Source of the DNA: Branchiostoma floridae | Lineage: Eukaryota; Chordata; Leptocardii; Amphioxiformes; Branchiostomatidae | Direction of reading: 5' to 3' | Assembly (NCBI RefSeq): GCF_000003815.2 | Contig: NC_049979.1 | Span: forward strand, 1,952,327 to 2,016,326 | Length of the DNA: 64,000 bases | Shown: one piece after another, positions 11,013 through 23,400 of the stretch | How positions within the stretch are numbered: position 1 is the first letter of the stretch | How the letters are laid out: every line of letters begins with the position of its first letter | Translations under genes and position numbers: made by a program | The notes under the pieces: generated by a model | Told to the model about the DNA's origin: nothing | Seen by the model: only the letters and a program-made list of their open reading frames with translations | Database searches by the model: none

Positions 11013-14000
11013 TTCGTGATGTCTTATATGAACATCTTTACGTTTATAAGTGTGTTCAAAGAGGACAATGGGGCTCTGAAGCTATGTGTGGGCAAACTCG
11101 AGGTATTTTGAATTTTGTGGAACATACAGAGCATTCCTAGACACTAAAATTGTGATCCGCAGTTCACTCGTAAAAATTGTGCTGGCATATGGAAATAATG
11201 GTTTCCGATTGAGTCAAGTTGTGATCAGCCCACTTTTCAGAGGTTTTCTGGTCGTCTTGATATTTTCCTTCTTTTTACGTACAACATAAAGAGGCACTGG
11301 TCACTTTGAAATCTGTGTAGCCAGCTTGTCTTCATTATTTAGACCAGTTCAGATTGTGATGTTGATAGCCGCAATTAAAAATGGCTGTAAAATCGTGATT
11401 TAATCTATTTTCTAGCTTGATTGTGTCCGTTACCGATTTCATTATGGCGCGATATACATTTCACTTCACTTCATAGTGTTTGATGCCACAGTTAACGTTA
11501 CTTATGTTACCAATGATTAAAATGGCGATGAATCGATTTCTTCCGATTTTATTCATGAGTGCTTGGTCAGTACGTAATTCATAAGTTATTTTTTGAGCTT
11601 CTTAAGCTGCTTTCCTTCTTAAAGTAAGTCACAGTTAGAGACATATAGTTACGTTGAAATCTAAGTAATCACTTGTTCTTTACTGTTTACTATTGCACCT
11701 TTCTTGGAATCCCTGATTATTTTGATCCTTCGCCGTAAATTTTTAAATATTGTTGTGAATTTGTGTGGGTTGTTCTTGTTCGGCCACGTCAGTCCATATT
11801 GTGTCAGAAGTATTTATATTAAATAGAGTGATTCATTAGTCAACTACAAATTTATGTACTACTCGACATTTGTTGGCGAGGGCAATGTGGAAAAATACCT
11901 CGTTTACCAGTACATGCGATCACAATTTCTAATATATTTCATTTTGCTGTACTGCGGTATATAGTTAAAGAGCGGGTATAGAGTTTCAGACTGTTTAGAC
12001 GACAGTGAGAAATGAAGTGGCGCCTGTGAAACTAGTTGCCGCCCTTATCTAGTAAGTGAGATGTTTAGCGCCACAACCATCAATTTGTATAAAGATTATA
12101 ATAAAAGCTGGCGCATCACGTAAAAATTATAACGGTTTGGTACTGATTCCGTCAGGGTGTGGTAAGCCTGCATTGCATTTTTATTATAGCCTCCTGTTCT
12201 TATTTCTGTTAAGTTAAAGTAGGGCATGTGAAGGCATGAAGTCACTTTGTAAGCTGTGGTTCTTGTTGCTGCATTTCTGGACTTGCTCAGAGTGTGATCT
12301 GTGGCACTACACTGTATACAATGGTGCTTATCGTGGTACTTACGCTTTTGAGATATCTTTACTTGTTCGCTCGGCCTGGCCAATCTTCACTTCATAAGTT
12401 TATAATCCTTACCAAGATTGGAAGCTGTTCAGAGTGTGATGTGTTACTTAACACTGTTAACAATGGTGATAAAGATGATGCTTCCGCCTTTTGAATATCT
12501 TTCCTGACTCCATCGGGCCTAGTCAGTTTTCATTTCGTAAGAGAGGGTTGAGGAAATGTAAAGACAAGTTCTTGGTCCATTTTTAAGGTTAAATTGTGAT
12601 CCGCAGTTAACTTGTGCTGGCATATGGAAATAATCGTTACGGATTCAGTCAAGTTGTAATCAGCCTCCTTTTCAGAGGTTTTCCGGTCGTCTTGAGATTT
12701 TCCTTCTTTTTACTTACAACATGAAGAGGCACGGGGTCACTTTGAAATCTGTGTAGCCAGCTTGTCTTCATTTTGTTAACAGTTTAGATTGTGATGTTGA
12801 TAGCCGCAATTAAAAATGGTTGTAAAATCGTGATTTAATCAATTTTCTAGCTTGATTGTGTCCGTTACTGATTTCATTATGGTGCGATATACATTTCACT
12901 TCACTTCATAGTGTTTGATGCCACAGTTAACGTTACTTATGTTACCAATGGTTAAAATGGCAATGAAGCGATTTCTTCCGATTTTATTCATCAGTGCTTG
13001 GTCAGCCGCAGTTAATAATGGCTGTAAAATAGCAATTAAATGGATTTTTCACTTGTTTGCGTTCGTTACTGATTTTAATAGGGCGTGGTCAGAATACATT
13101 TTAGTTTCTGTTTAGTTTCTTGAGCTGATTTTTCTTTTTTTTTTGTAAAATTAAGTCGCATGAAGAGGCCTGGAGTCACCTCGAAATCTATGTAATTACT
13201 TGTTCTTTGATGTTGACCATTGTGTCTTTATTGAAATCCCCTATTACCACCCGTCATATATTTTTACATTTTGTTGTATTTTTGTGTTGGTTGTTGTTGG
13301 TCGGCTATGTCAGTCCATAGCGTGTTATGAATATTCCTATTACATAGGGTGAAAGATCTGTAGACTAACAAACAAAGTACTATTTGACTATCTGTTGTTG
13401 AGGGCAATGTGGAATAACATACCTCGTTTACTAAGTACATGTGATCACAATGTCTAAAATACTTCACTTTACTGTTCTGTTGTATATTCAAAAAGCGGGT
13501 ATAAAGTTTCGGACTGTTTAGACGATAGTGGGGAATGAGTCGTCCGGGGATACGTTGCAAACTGTGAAGCTATTTGCTGCTCTTCTCTCTAGCTAGCGAG
13601 ATGTTTAGTACCACAATCATCAATTTGTGTAAAGACAAAGCTGTAGAATCTCGTAAAATTATAAAGGTTTGTTACCGTTTCCGTCAAGTTGTCGTCAACC
13701 TGCATTTCATTTTTATTGTAGCCTGTTGTTTTTACTTCTGTTAAGTTAAAGTAAGGCATGTAAATGCCAGGGGTCTTTGTAAGCTGTGGTCTTGTTGCTG
13801 CTTTTCTGGACTTGTTCAGAGTGTGATGTGTGGAGCGACTTAAACAATGGTGGTAAAGATGGTGCTTACGCGTGTGAAACCTATTTATTGATTCCCTCGG
13901 CTTGATCAGTCTTTATTTCGAAAGTTTATTTTCTGCGATTTTGAGATTCAGCCATATGTAGAGCCCTGGGTCCCCTTGAAATCTGTATATTCTGTTGCTA

Positions 14001-14044
14001 TTCTTTTGCATCAGGTTCGTTTCATAACCATTCCCGTCATGCCG

Positions 14045-16140
14045 TAAGATATTTGGCTTGACCGTTCCTACTGGTGTATTACATTATACATATAGTCTAA
14101 AATACCCTGTAGCATTGTAGTATTGTAGTAGGTCTTGCCGCTACAAAGGTAGGTAGCGGGGTACGCCACTGCTCGTGTACAGGACGACCTGGCCTTTCTG
14201 CCGTAAAAGATGTTGTGGTTTGCCGTTCCGACTGGTGGTATGACATTATACGGATGGTCTAAAATGTCCTGTCGTATTGCAGTAGGTCTTGCCGTTGTAA
14301 GACTAGCGGGGTACACCACTGCTCACGTACGGGGCGACCAAGTCTTTCATGCCGCAAGAGATATTGTGCTTGACCGTTCCTACTAGTGTATTATATTATA
14401 CGGATGGTCTTAAATGTTCTGTAGTATTGTAGTAGTGTAGTAGGCCTTGCCGTTGTAAGGCTAGCGGGGTACACCACTGCTCACGTACGGGGCGACCAAG
14501 TCTTTCATGCCGTAAGAGATATTGTGCTTGAACGTTCCTACTGGTGTATTACATTATACATATGGTCTAAAATGCCCTGTAGTATTGTAGTACGTCTTGC
14601 CGCTACAAAGGTAGCGGGGCACGCCACTGGTCGTGTACGGGACGTCCTGGATCATTTGCAGTAGTAGATAATGTGGTCGGCCGTTCCGACTGGTGGTATG
14701 ACATTATACGGATGGTCTAAATGTTCTGTAGTATTGTTGTATTGTAGTAAGTCTTACCGTTATAAGACTAGCGGGGTACACCACTGATCACGTACGGGGC
14801 GACCTCAACTTTCTGCCGTAAAGTATATTGTGGTTGGCATTTTCGACTGGTGTGACATTATACGGATGGTCTTAAATGTTCTGTAGTATTGTAGTATTGT
14901 GGTAGGTCTTGCCGTTGTAAGGTTAGCCGGGTACACCACTGCTCACGAATGGGGCGATCAAGTCTTTCATGCCGTAAAAGATATTGTGCTTAATCGTTCC
15001 TACTGGTGTATTACATTATACATATGGCCTAAAATACCCTGTAGTATTGTAGTATTGTAGTGAGTCTTGCCGTTGTAAGGCTAGCGGGGTACACCACTGC
15101 TCACGTACGGGGCGCCCAAGCGTTTCATGCCGAAGGAAATATTGTGCTTGGCCGTTCTTAATGGTGTATTACATTATACATATGGTCTCAAATGCCCTGT
15201 ATTGTATTATTCTAGTAGGTCTTGCCGCTACAAAGGTAGTGGGGCACGCCACCGCTCGTGTACAGGACGACCTGGCCTTTCGGCCGTAAAAGATTTTGTG
15301 GTTAACCGTTCCGACTGGTGGTATGACATTACACGGATGGTCTTAAATATTCTGTTATATTGTAGTATTGTGTAGGTCTTGCCGTTATAAGACTAGCGCG
15401 GTACACCACTGATCATGTCACGGGGCGACCAAGCCTTTAATGCCGTATAAGATATTGTGGTTAACGTTCCTACTGGTGTCTTACATAATGCATATGGCCT
15501 AAAATGCCCTGCAGCGGGTATTGTAGTAGGTCTTGCCGCTACAAAGGTAGCGGGACACGCCACGGCTCGTGTACGGGACGACCTGGCCCATCTGCAGTGG
15601 AAGACATTGTGGTCAACCATTCCGACTGGTGGTATGACATTATACGGATGGTCTTAAATGTCCTGTAGTATTGTAGTATTGTTGTAGGTCTTGCCGCTGT
15701 AAGGCTAGCGGGGCATGTCACTGCCGTAAAGATATTGTGCTTGACCGTTCCTACTGGTGTATTACATTATACATATGGTCTAAAATACCCTGTAGTATTG
15801 TAGTATGTCTTGCCGTTACAAGGCTAGCGCAAGGCCACTGCTCTCGTACAGGACGACCTGGCCTTTTTACCGTAAAAGATATTGTGGTTGGCCGTTCTGA
15901 CGGGTGGTATGACATTATACGGGGGGTCTAAAATGTCCTGTAGTATTGTAGTATTGTAGTAGGTCTTACGTTGTAAGGCAGGCGGCACGCCACTGCTCAC
16001 GTACGGGGCGACCAAGCATTTCATGCCGTAAAAGATATTGTGCTTGACCGTTCCTACTGGTGTATTACATTATACATATGGTCTATAATGCCCAGTAGTA
16101 TTGTAGTATTGTAGTAGGTCTTGCCGTTACAAAGGACGGC
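14045..16140. repeat. ~155-bp satellite block 2
   Basis: Gap-free counterpart of the block at 9235-10912, with the same alternating A/B variants, plus about 500 bp more sequence that corresponds to the gap in block 1. It ends in a GC-rich junction near 16135-16200. Confidence 0.85.
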
Positions 16141-16382
16141 GCGATCGGGTATGGACCACGACAGGCCGCCGCATCCCTGGTTGCGCTTGCCGGCGATTTC
16201 GTGATGTCTTATATGAAACATCTTTACGTTTATAAGTGTGTTCAAGAGGACAATGGGGCTCTGAAGCTATGTGTGGGCAAACTCGAGGTATTTTGAATTT
16301 TGTGGAACATACAGAGCATTCCTAGACACTAAAATTGTGATCCGCAGTTCACTCGTAAAAATTGTGCTGGCATATGGAAATA

Positions 16383-19300
16383 TTTATTTATTTATTCACA
16401 TATATTTTGCGAGTATGAGGCGGAAAGCACAAATTGCTTATATTAAGCCTTCTACTCAAGAAACATACGCATAAAACAAGAATAGTAAACGACATTACAT
16501 ACATAAGTACAAAATGGATAACAGAAAAATAAATTTAAACAAGACAAGTTGGTGCTGAATCAATTAGGAGAACCTGCCTGTACAATGGATATAGGTAATG
16601 ACAAGATCAAAAATGTTACAGTTCTGTTGATGTGAGAGAGATGTTGATCCTGATAACAGTAAAGTACTTAAAGTAGTGTCGTTGAGGTGCTTTAGGTCTA
16701 CTATAATATTTGAGACAGCCGATAACAAAGAACTTCTTTGGCTAGTATAGAGTGTGCAGTGTAGTAGATAATGTTCGGTTGTTTCACAATGATAGCCGCA
16801 TTTACATGTAGGATAATCAATACAATGGTGTTGAAATAGATGGTAGTTTAACTGACTGAAGTTTAGACGGAGCCTTGTAAGAACTGCGGAACGACCTTGG
16901 CCATAAGAGAAATGGGAGTATTTTGTCGGCTTGTTGAATAGTGAGTCCAGCTCTTTTTTGAAAGTGTTGATCGAAAGGACGGCTTTAGCATTCGTAGGCA
17001 GTTCATTCCACAAGTGAACAGTTGAAGGTAGGAAGGATCTTTTATACTTTTCAGTTTTACAGGCAATGGAAGTAAGGTTTTGGTTTGCGCGAAGGTTGTA
17101 AGGGACCGTATCACAGATACGTGGAGGGATAATATTATGTAAGTACAGTGGTGCGAGACCATTCATAATTTTCCAAAACTGAATCAACTGGTGCTTTTTC
17201 CTTCTGTCCGCTAGTGTGTCCCATGCAACCTCGGCTAACAAGCTCTCATGTTTAGTGCCTCTCATGGCTCCGGTACAAACTCGTGCCGCGGCCATCTGGA
17301 CAGACTCAAGAAGATCACAATCTTTGCCGAGAAGGCCACACCAAACAATGTCAGCATATTCAAGTAATGGACGGATCATAGTGACATACAGAGTTTCTAA
17401 TGTTCCCCGAGGAACAAAATATGATATCCTCTTCAGAAGATTGATTCGCTTCATTGCCTTGGTAATCAATGTAGACACGTGATATGACCAGGACAAGTCA
17501 CGTTTCAAGTTTAAGCCCAAATGCTTGTGAGAGTCAACTTCCTTAAGCACAACTCCTTTAAACACTAATGGTGGGTGATAGACTTTGACCCTTTTCATGG
17601 AGAATGTCATCAGTTCAGTTTTAAGGGGATTAAAAGTTACCAGCCACTGGTCCGACCATTCACCCACCATTCTAAGATCATGGTTCAATCTATTTGCTGA
17701 GACGAGCGGATCCAAAACTACTTCCACAAGAGACGTGTCATCAGCAAAAAGATTGGCATCAGTTTGCAAGTTGTCCACTAAATCGTTAATAAAAACTAGG
17801 AAAAGGAGTGGGCCCAAAAGCGACCCCTGTGGGACACCTGCGTCAATCGGTAGCCAGTCGGAACATGCCCCATTAATGACAACTCTCTGCTTCCGATTTG
17901 TGAGATAAGATTGTATCCATTGAAGAAGTGAACCAGATATCCCTAGTTGGCTTAATTTGAAAAGGAGACCATCGTGCCATACCTTATCAAAAGCTTTTGA
18001 TATGTCCAAGAAAACGGTGCGTACTTCAAAACCTTGGTCTACTGCTTTGTGCAGCTTATGAACAAGGTGTGTCAATGAATTAACTGTTGAGTCTCCGGGG
18101 GTAAATCCAGAATTTCGATCGGTTAGCAGGTTGTTGCCATGTAAGTACGCAGATAATGGGGCATAAACTATCCGTTCAAACACTTTGGACACACAGCACA
18201 GGAGTGAAATAGGCCTATAGTTTTCTTTGGCCTGCTTATCACCTTTTTTATACACAGGGACAACATTTGAAAATTTCCAAATTGACGGAAAACAGCCGTA
18301 TTCTAATGAAACATTAAACAAATGCGACAGTGGTTGTGCTATTGAAGGTGCTATACACTTCAGAAGCCTATTACTTAGTCCATCAGGCCCTGTGGCCTTG
18401 TTTATATTGAGGTTTGACAGTACACTGTAGACATTTGCGTGGCAACAATTAATTGAATTGAGAGCTAGTTCTGTTCTGGGTACAAAGTTTGGGAAAGAGG
18501 CGCCATCGGTATTCAGGTACGTTTGAGATGCAAAGTAGTTGTTAAGAATATCGGCCTTGGCCTTGTCGTCTGTCATAACATTTCCATTCTCAAGTAAAGA
18601 GGGCAGAACCCGGTCCGCCTTGCCAAGAAAGATTTCCTTGGAAACTGACCACCATTTCTTGGGGTTAGAAGTTGGATTGGCAAGGTCAAGACAGAGGCTA
18701 TGCCGATGATTTCTCTTCGCTTTTCTAATTAAATCTATACAATTATTTCTAACTCGTTTAAATGCACAAAATAAACTAGAGTTATTTGTTTTTTTGTACC
18801 GTCCGTAGAGCCGCCTCTTTCTCCTGAGTAAGCGCCTGATCTCACATGTCATCCAGGGCTTATCTCTAGGGCGGATAGTGACTACTTTACTTGGAATAAC
18901 CGTCTTTATGACATCTGTGAGAGTCGACATAAAAGCCTCAGCTGAGGCATTCACGTCTGGAATGTGATCCGATATCACGGAATTCCAGTCTACTTCAAGA
19001 ATCTTAGAATTAAGTTCTTCATAATCGACGTTCGTAAAGTCATACATTGTTCGTTTATAAGCGTTGACTTTAGGGACCTTAACAGACATTGTTCCATAAG
19101 TAACAGCATGGTCACAATTAGCAAGGGGGGGAAGAATACCATGGTCCACAAACATACCTGGTGAGTCAGTAATAATCAGATCAAGCACAGATGCTGAGGT
19201 GTCGGTACTACGAGTAGGTTCCGTTATTAACTGAGAAAAATTATTGTCAGACACAAATCTGTTTATCATACCAGCTGCATTATCTGAATTACCATTGAAA

Positions 19301-19630
19301 TCACCAAGTAAGACTATTGCATTTTGCTGAGAAGGCCCATTGTCCACAATGGTATCTACCGCCCGCTGCAGGTGGTCTATGAATGCCGTGCGCTCATCCA
19401 CATTCTGGCCAGGTGGTCTATAACAGGTACAAATGTAAACAGTCCAGTTCTTTAGCTTCACCTCGCACCAGATTGTTTCAGAACCATCTGTTTCAAGGTC
19501 AGACCTTCTTTTACACGGTAGATTATTGGATGCGTAAAGCGCAACTCCACCCCCATGTCTGTTGCGGTCCCGTCGTAACGGGGATTGATATGACGACAGG
19601 CTAATATCTGAATCGGGAATAGTTTTATCA
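16383..19630 (-). mobile_element. 5'-truncated non-LTR retrotransposon (LINE, CR1/Jockey-like)
   Basis: A 3.25-kb LINE in reverse orientation. Its 3' end at 16383 is a short (AAAT)n-type tail (ttta repeats on the plus strand), followed inward by a ~180-bp 3' UTR and the coding region. It is flanked by a perfect 12-bp target-site duplication, catatggaaata, at 16371-16382 and 19631-19642. The uninterrupted target is visible in the paralogous repeats (about 11190). The 5' end stops inside the endonuclease domain, the usual outcome of incomplete target-primed reverse transcription. The coding frame is free of stops, so the insertion is relatively young. Confidence 0.93.
16564..19630 (-). CDS. LINE polyprotein (endonuclease-reverse transcriptase), 5'-partial
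   Basis: Partial ORF2-type protein of about 1020 residues; the frame runs open into flanking satellite up to 19662, which adds some 11 foreign residues. An AP-like endonuclease is recognisable from HGGGVALY (37-44), LLGDFNG (118-124), SVLDLIITD (158-166) and the CDHAVT catalytic His region (183-188); its first segment, with the early catalytic Asn/Glu, is missing. The reverse transcriptase follows with NKATGPDG (421-428), NYRPISLL (481-488), FLDISKAFDKVW (551-562), GVPQGSLLGP (609-618) and the catalytic FADD (639-642). Near the C-terminus lies a CxC-x6-ET-x2-H-x4-C zinc-knuckle-like motif typical of non-LTR elements. It makes cDNA from its own RNA at a nicked chromosomal target. This copy cannot mobilise itself because its endonuclease is truncated. 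The exact clade is uncertain. Confidence 0.93.
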
Positions 19631-20440
19631 CATATGGAAATAATGGTTTCCGATTGAGTCAAGTTGTGATCAGCCCACTTTTCAGAGGTTTTCTGGTCGT
19701 CTTGATATTTTCCTTCTTTTTACGTACAACATAAAGAGGCACTGGTCACTTTGAAATCTGTGTAGCCAGCTTGTCTTCATTATTTAGACCAGTTCAGATT
19801 GTGATGTTGATAGCCGCAATTAAAAATGGCTGTAAAATCGTGATTTAATCTATTTTCTAGCTTGATTGTGTCCGTTACCGATTTCATTATGGCGCGATAT
19901 ACATTTCACTTCACTTCATAGTGTTTGATGCCACAGTTAACGTTACTTATGTTACCAATGATTAAAATGGCGATGAATCGATTTCTTCCGATTTTATTCA
20001 TGAGTGCTTGGTCAGTACGTAATTCATAAGTTATTTTTTGAGCTTCTTAAGCTGCTTTCCTTCTTAAAGTAAGTCACAGTTAGAGACATATAGTTACGTT
20101 GAAATCTAAGTAATCACTTGTTCTTTACTGTTTACTATTGCACCTTTCTTGGAATCCCTGATTATTATGATCCTTCGCCGTAGATTTTTAAATATTGTTG
20201 TGAATTTGTGTGGGTTGTTCTTGTTCGGCCACGTCAGTCCATATTGTGTCAGAAGTATTTATATTAAATAGAGTGATTCATTAGTCAACTACAAATTTAT
20301 GTACTACTCGACATTTGTTGGCGAGGGCAATGTGGAAAAATACCTCGTTTACCAGTACATGCGATCACAATTTCTAATATATTTCATTTTGCCGTCCTGC
20401 GGTATATAGTTAAAGAGAGGTAAATAGTTTTAGACTGTTT

Positions 20441-23400
20441 AGACGAAATGAATTGGCCCGGGATACTTTGCAAACTGTGAAGCTAGTTGCTGCTCTTCTT
20501 TCTAGTAAGTGAGATGTTTAGCGCCACAATCATCAATCTGTGTAAAGATTATGATAAAAGCTTCGCATGACGTAAAAATTATAACGGTTTGTTACTGATT
20601 CCGTCAGGGTGTGGTCAGCCTGCATTGCATTTTTATTGTAGCCTCCTGTTCTTATTTCTGTTAAGTTAAAGTAGGGCATGTGAAGGCATGAGGTCACCTT
20701 GTAAGCTGTGGTTCTTGTTGCTGCATTTCTGGACTTGTTCAGAGTGTGATGTGTGGCACTACACTGTATACAATGGTGCTAATCGTGGTACTTACGCGTT
20801 TAAGATATCTTTACTTGTTCGCTCGGCCTGACCAGTCTTCATTTCATAAGTTTATAAGCCTTAACAAGGTTGAAAGCTGTTTAGAGTGCGCTGTGTTGCT
20901 TAACACTGTTAACAATGGTGATAAAGATAATGCTTCCGCGTTTGAAATATCTTTCCTGACTCCACAGGGTCTAGTCAGTCTTCATTTCGTAAGAGAGGGT
21001 TGAGGAAATGTAAAGACAGGTTCTTGGTCCGTTTTTAAGGTTAAATTGTGATCCGCAGTTAACATGTGCTGGCATATGGAACTAATCGTTACGGATTCAG
21101 TCAAATCACTAAAATCGTGATCCGCAGTTCACTTGTAAAAATTGTGCTGACATATGGAAATAATGGTTTCCGATTCAGTCAAGTTGTGATCAGCCCACTT
21201 TTCAAAGGTTTTCTGGTCGTCTTGATATTTTCTTTCTTTTTACTCGTACAACATAAAGAGGCACTGGTCACTTTGAAATCTGTGTAGCCAGCTTGTCTTC
21301 ATTATTTAGACCAGTCCAGATTGTGATGTTGATAGCCGCAATTAAAAATGGCTGTAAAATCGTGATTTAATCTATTTTCTAGCTTGATTGTGTCCGTTAC
21401 TGATTTCATTATGGTGCGATATACTTTTCACTTCACTTCAATTCATAGTGTTTGATGCCACAGTTAACGTTACTTATGTTACCAATGATTGAAATGGCGA
21501 TGAATCGATTTCTTCCGATTTTATTCATAAGTGCTTGGTCAGTACGTAATTCATAAGTTATTTTCTGAGCTTCTTAAGCTTCTTTCCTTCTTAAAGTAAG
21601 TCAGAGCTAGAGACATATAGTTACGTTGAAATCTAAGTTGTACTTTACTATTGACTATTGTACCCTTATTAGAATCCCTAATTATTTTTATCCTTCGCCG
21701 TAGATTTTAAATATTGTTGTGAATTTGTGTGCCACTGGGTTGTTCTTGTTCGGCCACGTCAGTCCATAGTGTGTCATAAGTATCTATATTAAATAGAGTG
21801 AAACATCAGTCAACTACACATTTATGTACTACTCAACATTTGTTGGTGAGGACAATGTGAAAAAAATACCTCGTTTACTAATACATGCGATCACAGTTTC
21901 TAAAATGTTTCACTTTACTGTACTGCTGTATAGTTAAAGAGCGGGTAGAAAGTTTTAGACTGTTTAGACGACAATCGGAAATGAATCGGCCCGGGATACA
22001 TTGCAAACTGTGAAGCTAGTTGCTGCTCCTTTGTGTCTAGTTATTAAGATGTTTAGCGCCACAATCATCAATTTGTGTAAAGATAAAGCTGTAGAATTAC
22101 GTAAAATTCTAAAGATTTGTTACCGTTTCCGTCAGGGTGTGGTCAACCCGCATTTGATATGTTTTTCTAGCCGTCCTGATTTTTCTTCTGTTATAAGTAG
22201 GGCATGTGATAGCCCGGGGTTACCTTGTGAGCTGTGGTTCTGGTTGCTGCATTTCTGGACTTGTTCAGAGTGTGATGTGTGGCAGGTTCTAGGTCGGTTT
22301 TTGAGGTAAAATTGTGATCCGAAATTGACTTGTAAAAATTGTGGTGGCATATGGAAATAATCGTTACCGATTCAGTCAAGTTGTGATCAGCCCACTTTTC
22401 AGAGGTTTTCTGGTCGTCTTGAGATTTTCCCATCTTTTACGTACAACATGAAGAGGCACAGGGTCACTTTGAAATCTATATAGTCAGCTTGTCGTCATTT
22501 TTTGGACCAGTACAGGATGTGATTTTGATAGCCGCAGTAAATAATGGCTGTAAAATGGCGATTGGATTTTTTTTAGCTTCTTCGCGTTCGGTACTGATTT
22601 TAATAGGGCGCGGTCAAAATACGTTTCATAATATCTTTTTCTGAGATCGTTGAGGTGTTTTCTATATCTATCTTAAAGTACGTCGCATGTAGAGGCCTGG
22701 AGTCACCTGGAGTCATCCATGTAATTACTCGTTCTTTGATGTTGACCATTGTGTCTTTATTGAAATCCCTTATCATCACCCGTCATAGATTTTTAGATTT
22801 TGTTGTATTTCTTGTAGGTTGTTGTTGGTCGGCTATGTCAGTCCATAGCGTGTTATGAATATTCCTTCTAGATAGGGTGAAACATCGGTAGCCTAACAAT
22901 CATGTACTATTCGACATTTGTTGGTGAGGGTAATGTGGAAAAATATCTCCTTTAGCTATACATGCGATCACAGCTGCTAAAATATTACATTTTACAGTAC
23001 TGCGGTATATAGTTAAAGAGCGGGTATAAAGTTTCGGACTGTTTAGACGACAGTGGGAAATGAGCAGGCCCAGGATACTTTGCAAACTGTGATGCTAGTT
23101 GCTGCTGTTTTCTCTAGTTAGTGAGATGTTTAGCGCCACAATCATCCATTTGTGTAAAGATAAAGCTGCGCATTACGTACAAATTCTAAGGTTGGTTACC
23201 TTTTCCGTCAGGGTGTGGTCAACCTGCATTTCATTTTTATTGTAGCCTCCTGGTTTTTTTCTGTTAAAGTAGGGCATCTGAAGGCCCGGGATCACTTTGT
23301 AAGCTGTGGTTCTTGTTGCTGCTTTTCTGGACCTATTTATAGTGTGATGTGTAGGGCGACTTTAAACTATGGTGCTTATGATGGTGCCTACGCGTGTAAA

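Larger units (their letters stand above)
7150..12000. repeat. 5.2-kb segmental duplication, copy 1
   Basis: Matches about 12000-20440 once the LINE at 16383-19630 is removed. Corresponding points are 8097 and 12915, 10411 and 15127, and 11086 and 16271. The two runs of N in this copy explain the changing offset: the gap at 10913-11012 covers about 570 bp present in the other copy. Confidence 0.85.
12001..20440. repeat. 5.2-kb segmental duplication, copy 2, split by a LINE
   Basis: Colinear with about 7150-12000 at high identity. The LINE at 16383-19630 is absent from the equivalent site in copy 1 (about 11197), so it inserted after, or on only one copy of, the duplication. Confidence 0.85.
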
